Of a stretch of DNA of 64,000 nt, positions 11,692 through 21,200 are shown piece after piece; position 1 is the stretch's first letter; each line of letters begins with the position of its first letter. Origin of the DNA: Ceratopteris richardii. Its lineage: Eukaryota; Streptophyta; Polypodiopsida; Polypodiales; Pteridaceae. The DNA is taken from contig MU260068.1 in the NCBI GenBank assembly GCA_020310875.1, positions 170,001-234,000 on the forward strand. Direction: 5' to 3'. The notes under the pieces are model-generated. The model was given only the letters and a program-made list of their open reading frames with translations, ran no database searches and was not told the origin of the DNA. A program made the translations under genes and the position numbers.

Positions 11692-12996
11692 GTCCATCCT
11701 CTTGTACTCTTCTACATATAATCCATCAGCATTGAACCTGACTTGTAATCCCTGGTCAACCATTTGTCCAACAGAAACCAGATTCTTTGTTATATTTGGA
11801 ACATGCAACACATTAGCGAGATGTTTTACCTTTCCGTCCTCCATAGACAATGCTATGTTTCCTGTATGCTTAATAGGATGCGATGTATCATCACCTGTTT
11901 CAACATATCCAGGAACTGGCATTTTCTGCAAGCTACTAAACCATTCTGCATGACTGGTCATGTGATTTGGAGCACCTGAATCAACATACCAGACATTATC
12001 ATTCGATTTTGAAACACCAGCAGACATCGTATTCATCATGTGATGTTGAACCATAAACAGCTTCTCAGAATCATCTGCACTTGTGGATGCATAGTTGTTT
12101 TGCTGCCTTCTGTTATTTTGATTCTTCAACCTGCAATCACGTTCAAAGTGTCCAGGTTTACCACAATTCCAGCATCCTTTACTATCATTACCTGAATCAT
12201 TTCTTTGGAAATTTCTGCGACCTCTGTGGCTCCCCCTGCCTCGAAACTGTCCTCTTCCTCCTGCATGATTCTGTTGTTGACCTTGGTCTTGCTTACTATT
12301 TTCTCTTCCACTTCCAAAGCCTCTACCTCTGCCTCTTCCTTTGCCAGAGTAGAATACTTGCTCAGAACTGGGCTTTCCTTGGGAGTTTGAATCCTCACCA
12401 AGATTCTTTTCTTCAATAATCAGCATAGATACCAGATCAGCAAAATTCGGAATATTTTCCCTGGATTGTATGGAAGTTCTGAACTGCTTATATGCAGCTC
12501 CTAAACCACGAAGGCACACTTCCACCTTATCATCATCATCTACATTCACGCCAATAGATGCAAGTGACTCACATATGCTTTTGATTTTTAGAGTGTAGTC
12601 ACTTACCGACATGCTCTTCTTTTCGAATGTATGCAGCTCGTTCTTGAGTTGCAATTTTCGTGCCTTTGTATTAGTCTCATAGAAAGTGACCAAACTGTTC
12701 CAAGCCTCTTTTGGAGTCTTGGCATCCTGTATGTGTCCAATCATGCTATCCTGTATGCTAACAGATAGCCAATACATTACCTTTCGTGCTCCTTGATTCC
12801 ATTCCTCATATGCTCTTAATTGTTCTGCAGTCCAATTCCTTTCTGGTAACTGCGGAGCATTTTCATTCTCTCCTTCGATGTACTTCCAGTAGCCTTTTCC
12901 CATCAGGAAATTCGTCATTCTGAATCTCCAAGCATGGAAGTTGTTCTTGTCCGGCTTATCACTCATAAGCTGACTCATTCCATCTGCGTTTGCCAT
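11692..12996 (-). pseudogene. Copia-C gag and protease
   Basis: The frame starts at ATG 12996 (MANADGMSQL...) about 430 bp from the 5' LTR. It has a UBN2-type copia Gag (WRFRMTNFLMG, TPKEAWNSLVTFY), a Gly/Arg-rich stretch, the CCHC zinc knuckle CWNCGKPGHFERDC, and the aspartic protease active site YVDSGAPNHM. The frame then shifts near 11695, probably by loss of one base, and stops at 11647. Gag forms the cytoplasmic virus-like particle in this family. Confidence 0.9.
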
Positions 12997-13428
12997 TTCT
13001 GCAACAATTCACAACACGGCAACACACTACAAGCAGCACTTCTGCTTGAACACTATCGCACTATGATGTGATAGTTCGATCTCAGAAAAACACAGTTTTC
13101 GTGTATCAACAGTACACGGAATCGCTTCAAAATGAGTGTCGCCGAACACAACGCAAGTTACAGTTTCTAAAACTGACCTGGTTTTTATGTGGGCCCCACC
13201 TTGCGGCTCGAAACGGAGGTCGAGATGGCTCCGAAACTTTGATCTGACAAAAACGAGTGACCCTAAAGGGTTAACTCACGAAAATATTTTGAGGTCTTCT
13301 ACCTTCATGCCGATTTTCGTAGCAAACGGAGGCCGTTTGTGAAATCGCGTTTTCTCCACGCCTTGCCGCGTAGTCTTCACCGTCGCCTTCTCCACGAGCT
13401 CTCTACAGCCACGTTGGTTTTGATACCA
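12997..13428 (-). other. Copia-C leader and primer-binding site
   Basis: This is the untranslated leader between the 5' LTR and gag ATG. The minus-strand primer-binding site TGGTATCAAAACC directly follows the LTR. No other structure recognised. Confidence 0.7.
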
Positions 13429-13805
13429 TGTCACGAGGAAGGAGATAAGGAAGAGAGCTCACACACACACTCTCACTCTCAAGGGGAAGCACACACAGAT
13501 TGAGGCAAGGAAGAATAATCTTCTTCTTCTTCTTCTATTACATAAAAGGAATGTACAAGAATGACCTAAAAACAAGAATACAACAAGTGCAATATATAAA
13601 GATCAGTACATAAGGAAAAACCTAATGTTCGCGAATGAGTGAGCTGGCAAGAAACAAATGTGCCATCACTCTCGGTAGATAAATCTAATAAAGCTCAATG
13701 AAGTATCCCTGACATATACCGGCGTGACCACTATACATGTCAGAGAAATGAAAAACTGGTACGTGTCATCCTGGATCATCACATGTTGAGCTTGATATCT
13801 CAACA
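13429..13805 (-). mobile_element. 5' LTR of Copia-C
   Basis: This is the partner of 8326-8702 with about four differences by eye. A CA microsatellite and a TTC run lie inside it. Confidence 0.9.
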
Positions 13806-13808
13806 ACA

Positions 13809-14648
13809 CAAGATATGCATGATCAACTCCAATCGGTAAGGGTGGGATAGTGAATGAGGTGATGAGATGTGTCGCCTTCGGGGGTCCGATAACATAGTCT
13901 ACTACACTGCCCTCCTATGGTGTCGTGGGTGGAATGTAGGTGAGACCGCTCGAGGTGGGCTAGGTCCCCATCCCATTATATATAACGAGACGGTGTGCTG
14001 CTCCCATCTGGAGTAGGTGTCGACCGTATGAGGTGGGTGTGGCAGTGTCGGGTGAGGCTCTGAGTGTAGGCATGTCCTCTATGGTACGAAGCATCTCAGG
14101 GTCGTCAAAGTCGTAGATATCACACTGGTGGCTCTGAGTGCGGGCATTGAAGTCTCCTACAAGGAAGACTTCACCCATCCCGGTATACTCCATAATCGTG
14201 TCACTGAGGCAGTTATATGGCGATGTGGTGTCTGGTCCCTCCCCCCTGATAGCTGCTCGGGGGAATGTGTGAAGCGCGAACCAATGGGTGCAATATAGTA
14301 TACGGCGAAGTATGCTGCTCTCTCCTCTGATAGCTGGAGGCGTATCCACATGAAACGTGCCTCTAGGTCTCTGGCTACCACCTGTACCCTGTGCTGTAGC
14401 GACTGTCTGTAGAGCACGACTACTCCTCCTGATCCTCGTGTGGTGTGCTGTCTCATCTGGTGGTGGTGAGCTGACTCTCACATATAGCCCTCAATCCTTG
14501 GTAGGCTCCTCCCCGGGCTCTCGTGTGTCTCTGTCAAGAAGATCATGTCTCTGCCCTCCATCACCTCCTCGAGGCCCCCTGGATGTGTCCACAAAGATCC
14601 ATTGCAGTTCCAGACTGCAATGTGCACCTCCTACTGTGCTGTCTCATA
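13809..14648 (-). pseudogene. LINE ORF2, N-terminal endonuclease
   Basis: This is an apurinic-type endonuclease (exo/endo/phosphatase fold) read right to left. The motifs are WNCNGS, IFLTETHES-like, GGVVVLYR, the catalytic VGDFNAR, SVVDYVIG and the C-terminal DH (GVDHAYL). The frame is broken several times: the GGVVVLYR and GDFNAR parts are in different frames, and a TAG lies at 13960. In this family the domain nicks target DNA to start reverse transcription. Copia-C separates it from the RT part at 8325. The ORF2 start is not clear; a TAG lies in frame just before the VHIAVWN start region. Confidence 0.85.
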
Positions 14649-14660
14649 GACCGCGAATCC

Positions 14661-14695
14661 CTAGTCAATGGGCCATCCATCAATGATGACCCGAC
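14661..14695 (-). pseudogene. LINE ORF1, last codons
   Basis: The frame entering from the 25922-26054 fragment continues here as ...VIIDGWPID and ends at TAG 14661-14663, about 12 bp before the ORF2 endonuclease frame. The RDGR/VIIDG join is broken only by LARD-B1 and its ccgac duplication, which supports the assignment. Confidence 0.75.
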
Positions 14696-15143
14696 TGTAA
14701 TAAAGTAAGTCTATGATCCAAGAGTCTGGCCGGTTCAGACAGATCTGAAATCGGATACCGTTTGGTCATCCGTGTGTATGACCAAAGATCTCAAGTTTAG
14801 ACTTACTAGGAGGTCTTGTGCTCTTGTGAACAAGTGATCCACTTAGCTTAGTGGTTAAGTCTCAAGGATGTGAAGGAGGAGGTCTTGGGTTCAATCCCCA
14901 TGGGAGACATGGGGAGAGTATTTTGCCCAAAGAGATCTAGAGCCTTCTAGAAGCATCCACTTGAGTTAACTCGAGTTAACCAGGACACTTGGCGCACATG
15001 TAGTTACATGGCTGACACTTGGATGGTTAGTATCCACCTGCCCAAGAAGGCAGTCCCCTGGAGAGAGCTATATATAGAGGCATTTGGTTGGGAGGAGAGT
15101 CATCTCTCTAGCATGTGGTGGTCGTAATCCTTGTACTGTTGCA
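14696..15143 (+). mobile_element. 5' LTR of LARD-B1
   Basis: It runs TGTAATAAAG...TTGCA. It contains a 16-bp perfect palindrome GTTAACTCGAGTTAAC (14965-14980), a CTTCTAGAAG palindrome just upstream, and TATA-like ctatatatag at 15068-15077, a plausible Pol II promoter. Confidence 0.9.
14843..14899 (+). promoter_or_regulatory. tRNA-like A and B boxes inside the LTR
   Basis: TTAGCTTAGTGG (14843-14854) fits a Pol III A box and GGGTTCAATCCCC (14887-14899) a B box with a short T-arm. The spacing, about 44 nt from the A-box T to the B-box G, matches a tRNA. The anticodon arm does not pair. All three LARD-B LTRs keep it (5021-5077, 25616-25672). It may be a tRNA-derived SINE head captured by the LTR; Pol III activity is untested. 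Confidence 0.5.
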
Positions 15144-15334
15144 TTGGTATCAGAGCCACCTTCTCCATAGCTCTCACCTTCATCAATTTGCTCTCTTCAT
15201 CTTGCGTGTGCATAGGCTCTTCTAGGACGAAGAAAGCTGCTCGCGGCCGTTTTGAGAAGAGAGCAGCGTTGATTGTGCGCTTGGCTTAGTTTAGGAGAAG
15301 CATAGCACAAAAATCATGATCATCACTCTTGTGC

Positions 15335-15405
15335 ACCACGAAGGATTCGAACCCTGGTTCCTAAACTAAGAGCGCACTCCTCTATCCACGAAGACGAACG
15401 TCTGA
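15335..15405 (-). other. Degenerate tRNA-like relic in LARD-B1 leader
   Basis: Minus-strand GGTTCGAATCC (15343-15353) is a perfect B-box consensus. About 40 bp upstream on that strand is a D-arm-like GTGGATAGAGGAG. It lies about 200 bp after the primer-binding site. No full cloverleaf. Confidence 0.45.
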
Positions 15406-15499
15406 TCGTGATCCATTACGGCTGCAGTTTTATCTCTTTGAATCCGTCGCTGTAGAACACTTCAAAACAGGAACAAAAGCGCATATCCTCACGCTGCTG

Positions 15500-15575
15500 A
15501 GACCGCGGGATTGGAACCCAGGCGGCAAGCTTGGGAGGTCTTCAAAGTAGCCAAGGCGCTCAAGTTTCTATTCGT
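15500..15575 (-). other. Second tRNA-like relic in LARD-B1 leader
   Basis: Minus-strand GGGTTCCAATCCC at 15507-15519 is a T-arm with one change in the loop, followed by tRNA-reverse-like sequence (aaggcgctcaag). It is weaker than the first relic. Confidence 0.35.
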
Positions 15576-16297
15576 CTAAAATTTACAGAATATAATGTTG
15601 ATGTTTATTGAGCGCTGAAGATCGGGAGCCATCAAGGATACAGATTACAAGAAGATTCAAGCAACTGTTGCCCGAAACTCCAAATCTATTGAGTCTTGGG
15701 AGCAATCTTCTTTAAGCCAAAGAAACTAGCAAGGACAATTAAAGTTTGAGCAAAGCCTGAAGAAAGTGGAGCTGTGGAGTGAAGATCCGAAGGCCTAACT
15801 TCGTCGACCTTGACGGACCAAATCATCCGGGACTATTTCTTGATGAGGAAGCTTCAAGAATGTTGAATCGCTCCTGGCAAGGATCGAGAGGACGAGTCAC
15901 TCTTCCAAAGGATCAAGGGAAGGACGTAGCTCTATGTGGAGCTAAGTATTTTCCAAGTTATGTTTTCATTTTGATATTTGTTTGCTCGAATGCTTTCATT
16001 TAGGATGCATTAATTAGGACTAAAAGCATAGTCCAATTATGATTATCTCAATATGAAAGCTAATTAGAGGACTAAACAATATTGAAATGATACAAAAGTA
16101 TACAAATTACTTTTCAGTTTTAGGTATGCATTTGAAATTTCTATTTCCATTCATGCATAAAAATGAAAAGATTATTTGTGCATAAAAGAATGTCTTATGC
16201 ACATCAAGTTCACACTTGCTTGAGAAAGGTAGTTAATTCTCCAGTTCATGCACTTGAATAAATAGCTTTTGCCAGAATAGCAAGCAGGTTGTTTTTG

Positions 16298-16448
16298 CAT
16301 GGATGCTTGTTTGCATACCTAATAAGCTCAAGATTTGCTTAAGTTCATTACGCTTGCATGAACTCACATGCATTTGCACCCAAGAATGGGCATTTGCATA
16401 CATGAACATGCATTTGCATGCAAGAAGATGCATGAGCATACGCATGAT
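16298..16448. repeat. TGCAT motif cluster, LARD-B1 copy
   Basis: This is the counterpart of 1661-1806, again with many TGCAT and CATGCAT motifs in about 150 bp. Confidence 0.5.
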
Positions 16449-17531
16449 CTTTTGGTAAGTAGCTGAACACATATATTTTCATTCCTTTCTTGCTTCCAAG
16501 AGTACGTTGCTAGGTGGAAAAAATAGAAAATTACCTAGTTGCAAGGATCTTGACCATCATGCAACTAAGTATCTAGTCTATTTTTGTCCCAAAAAGTGAT
16601 ACATAGGTACCACTTAGTAAGAGTCTTTTTGAGGAAAAGAAAGCAAGTTGAAAGTAAGTATTCATAGAGCTACTTTCCAACATGCATGCTCAGTCTAACT
16701 TTGGGAAGAAACCCAGATATTCTTAGCAACTATCAAGGATTTAGTTGTTTTTGGATGTTCATGTTCATGCATCCAAGTAAGGAAGTTTCTGTTGAAACTT
16801 GTAAGTTCCAAAATATTTTTAGGAGATTTAATACTTTATTATTCATCAAATATTGATGAAAATAAGTAGAAGTATTGAACTTCTAGAATCCTTGGAACTC
16901 TAGTGTTCATAGATGTTAGTTTCCAGAAATGCATCTCAAGGCATGATGCAAGGTCTTCAATCGACGCGGAAACTTTTCAAGGAAATTTGCTTGATTCTAT
17001 TTAAGCTAAATCAAGGCTTAAAAAAGAAAGATAAATATTAATTGATCTTTAGGAATCAAGTAGTTTCCTAAAGTCACGACAATTAATGAAATGATTCAAA
17101 TTCTTTTCATTTTTTGGGAAATCATGATAGTTCCTAAAGACAATTTAGGAAACAAGTACTTTCCTAAAAGATAAGCTTCAAGTGGTAAAGCCTTGAATCT
17201 TATAAAAATCAAGAATATCTTTTATAAGATTAAATAAACAATTCCAAGCATTATTTGCTTGTGCAAAGTTTTCAAACATGGAGACTTTATTAAGGCACTT
17301 TTCTAGATAAGAAAAGTATGTTTGGTGGTCTTTAAGATAAGAAAAGCTTAAACATGAGACCCAAACAAAGTAATCTTTAGAAATTAAGCTATTTCCTAAA
17401 GATAAACTAATGAAAGAGTCTGATTAACTATTTCATTAGTTAAATGAGAATGTCTTTTGGACAAGCAAAGCCTTAAGTCTTGGTCTTATCCAAAAGTCTA
17501 GAATTCCTTTTGAAGATCTTTCCAGTAAAGG

Positions 17532-17629
17532 AAAAGATTCCAAGATGAATCATTGAACTGGAAAGTAAAAGATTCCAAGATGAATCATTGAACTGGAAAG
17601 CAAAAGATTCCAAGATGAATCATCTACTT
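17532..17629. repeat. Tandem 35-bp repeat, about 2.8 units
   Basis: Units begin at 17532, 17567 and 17602 with AAAAGATTCCAAGATGAATC and differ at one or two positions. The equivalent area of LARD-B2 has a single unit, so the repeat expanded in this copy. Confidence 0.85.
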
Positions 17630-17718
17630 CAAGTTATAGCTTAGTATTACTTGATTCCTTGCTAGGAATCAAAAAGTTCTTGAAAGAAAAAATCTCCACA
17701 GATGTGAGACTAGCATCT

Positions 17719-17948
17719 TGTTGATATATTTAGGTAGTGATGTGTGTGAACATCCTAGGACCGCCGGGGCACTTTTTTCCCTCTTTAGGAGGTTTTTTTC
17801 CCTCGGCTTATATATACGCCTATTGCCCTAATGGGCTACTTATCTTTGTACATTCTCTAGTAATACATTCAGTATTGTGTGTTGTGCTCCAAGCTTCTTC
17901 TTCTTCCTTGAGCTGTTCGCGTGCTTCCGCAGACGTCTATCTCCAACA
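17719..17948 (+). mobile_element. 5' LTR of Copia-A1
   Basis: It begins TGTTGATATATT and ends CTCCAACA. TATA-like ttatatata lies at about 17809-17817. It is followed by at and the primer-binding site at 17951. Confidence 0.93.
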
Positions 17949-18229
17949 ATTGGTATCAGAGCAGGTCGTCGCTTCTTCTAGGGCGCCGTCGACACTCCTC
18001 CGTTTGCAGTCTCAGATTTGCACAAAATTTGGTGAGCATACTCAGGCACTATCGCAGCGCTTGTGCAGGCTATTTCGTCCTTTTGTGCCAAAGGTATATA
18101 CCAGTTTCTGTTCGCCAGTTTAAGCGTCTCGAAGTCTGCTACAGGTCTAGCAGAACTTGTTTGGGCAGTTCCGTTCAACTTTTTGAGATACAGTCAATTT
18201 TCTGCATCAAGGTATTTTAGTCACCGGCC

Positions 18230-21200
18230 ATGGCTGAAAGCAGTGATGTATTCCGTATGTTGGCTGTTGAGGATAAGTTGGATGGTACCAACTACCCATT
18301 ATGGGCTTATATGATGCGACATGTCTTGGTTGCAAAAGGATTGTGGAACATTGTGCAGGGTGTTGAAAGACGTCCTGTTACACCTGCAACTACAGGTACT
18401 GCAAATACAGGTGCTGGAGGTGCTGGAGCTGATGAAGATGGTGTCGAAGATGATATTGTGCAGATTCCTGTTCGTGCTGCTGTTTCTGTTGCACCTACTG
18501 CAGAGCAGATTCGTTGGGATGGCAGAGATGCCCAGGCACATGCATTGATAACTTTGTCTGTCAAACGTGCCATTATTCCTCACATACGCTCTTGCAGAAC
18601 AGCTAGGGATGCTTGGGATACACTTACCACTTTGTACCAAGCTAGGAATGAGGCTCGTGTTGCTTACCTCCGAAAACAGCTGGAGAGTGAGCACATGAAT
18701 GAAGGTGATTCTATGGACAGTTTTCTCACAAAGATCAAAGACCTGAAGGAACAATTGATTTCTGCTGATGAGGTTATACCAGATAGCTCACTTGTACAGA
18801 CGGTTCTGAATGGTCTTCCTGATTCGTATCAGAGTTTTGCTTCTACTCTTCGGTTAATGATGAAAGGCAATCCAAATGCCTTGGCATTTGAAGAGTTAGT
18901 CTATGTTCTGTTGCAGGAAGATCAGTCCAGGCAGAACAGGTCCATTATGCGTGTTGCAGATCAAGCTTTCCTGGCTAGTCAGAAGGGAAAAGGAAAATGG
19001 AGCTCTTCTACTAGTAAGCAGAAATCTGCAAATGCTGCACAATCGAAGAACCAGGATAAAGATGAGAAGAAATCAGAAAAGCAGAAATTGTTTTGTAAGT
19101 ACTGTAAAGGGAATGACTGTCCAAAACTGGCTGCTAAAGAGGCAAAGAAGAAAGAGGCTGGAATGGTTGTTGCAGAGGCCTGTACACCAAAAACAGAGTC
19201 TGCAAATCTTGTGCAGGAAGAAGAATGGGCATTTACTACTGTCTGCAGTTTTGATCCATCTTCTCATGATCAGTGCATGTCTGCAGTAGACTCAGATGTT
19301 TGGTACTTTGATAGTGGGGCGACCAAACATATTACCTCGCAGCGCAGTTTCTTCTCTTCACTTGAGCCTGCCCCTACAGGGAATACTGTAACATGCGCCA
19401 ACAACTCCTCTTATCCTGTTATGGGAGTTGGTAAGATCATTCTGACTACTGCTGATGGTAGTTCTTTCACTTTGTCAGATGCTTTATATGTGCCAGGGAT
19501 CAAGAAGAATCTGTTATCAGTTTCTGCATTAGCCAAGATCGGCTTGGTTGTGAAATTTGTTGATGACAGGTGTACAGTTCATGATCTGTCAAATGGCGAT
19601 GTGATTATTGCTTCTGGCATTTTATGTCGTGGGCTATATAAGCTCATAGATTATGAAAGATCTGTGAATGATTCAGCATGTGCAGTTCATGATTCTCAGG
19701 CTATGTCAGATGCAAAGCTTTGGCATGCACGCTTTGGTCATCTGAATTTTGCTAGTTTGCTACGCCTGCAGAAATCTGAAATGGTGTCCTCTTTGCCCAA
19801 ACTTGAGGCACCTGGAAAACATGTTTGTGAAGGCTGTATTTTGGGCAAAATGCAGCGTTCATCCTTTCCAAAAGATGGTTCAGTTCGGGCTACGCAGAAA
19901 TTGCAGCTTGTACATAGTGATGTCTGTGGTCCTATGCAGACACCCTCTTTTGGTAATTACCTTTACTTCGTGACTTTCATTGATGATTTTTCCAGGCATG
20001 CATGGGTATATCCACTCAAAGCAAAGTCCGAAGTGTTCATGTGCTTTAAACAGTTTTTGGTTTTGGCTGAAAATCTGTCAGCATGCAAAATGGGCACCCT
20101 CCGTTCTGATCGAGGGGGGGAATATATGTCTTCAGATTTTAATGCATTTCTGGCTGAACGTGGGATAAAACACCAGTGTACAGTGCCGTATACACCTCAA
20201 CAGAATGGAGTTGCTGAACGAAAGAACAGGTCACTCATGGAGATGGCGAGGTGCATGGTCAAAAGTCAGGCTTTACCACATAGTTTCTGGCTTGAGGCTG
20301 TCATGTGTGCAGCATATGTACTGAACAGGTGTCCCACTAAAGCGCTGCAGTCTATCACTCCATATGAGGCTTGGCATGACCGTAAGCCATCTGTTGCTCA
20401 TCTGCGTGTTTTTGGTTGTTTGGCATATGCATTAGTGCCTGAACAACATCGCAGAAAATTGGATGATAAGGCAGTAAAATGTATTTTTGTTGGGTACAGT
20501 TCTGAAAGTAAAGGCTATCGTCTGTATCATCCACAGACTAAACGCATTCTGGTTAGCCGTGATGTTGTCTTTGTGGAAGATGCTATTCAGCCATTGCTTT
20601 CATGTACTAAGGAGACATCTGTTAGCTCCAAAGACATGTATGATACTTTGATGCCTCTTTTTACAGGTGGACAGTCTAGTGCTGGTCCTAATGAGGCAAA
20701 TTCTCAGCCTTTGCAGGTTTCATATGATGATGCAGATCATTTCATTTCTGATGCAGATTTACATGATGCACTTGTTGATGAGAGAGCTGATATTGAGCAG
20801 GCAAAAACTATGCCAAAATGGCTGGTGCAGACTTTGCGTGACAGCAAATTAGATGCACCTTTGTCATATCGTACTCGTTCAGGCTCTCATAGTGCCTCCT
20901 TTGCATCAGATTGCTATGCTATGGCTGCGTCTAGTCTCTGTGATGAGAATGAGCCTGTTTCTTTTGATGAAGCACAGAATTCAGAAAATTGGATGGCTGC
21001 TATGCAATCTGAATATGATGCTATCATGAAGAATGGTACATGGTCTTTATGTGACTTGCCTCCTGGCAAGAAGGCCATTGGCACTAAGTGGGTATACAAG
21101 CTGAAGCGTAAACCTGATGGTACAGTTGACAGGTATAAAGCTAGGCTTGTTGCAAAGGGTTATGCGCAAGAAAGAGGCATTGATTTTGATGAGACCTTTG

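Larger units (their letters stand above)
8326..13805 (-). mobile_element. Copia-C: full-length Ty1/copia element
   Basis: LTRs of 377 bp (8326-8702 and 13429-13805) flank gag-pol on the minus strand. The primer-binding site TGGTATCAAAACC (minus strand, just left of 13429) is complementary to initiator tRNA-Met, and a polypurine tract (ctccccctca on plus, 8703-8712) adjoins the left LTR. The LTRs differ at about four positions, so the insertion is fairly young. It inserted in LINE ORF2 just after the endonuclease. A 5-bp caaga occurs at 8321-8325 and 13809-13813, with three extra bases (aca) between the right LTR and its copy, so the duplication is probable but not clean. Confidence 0.92.
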
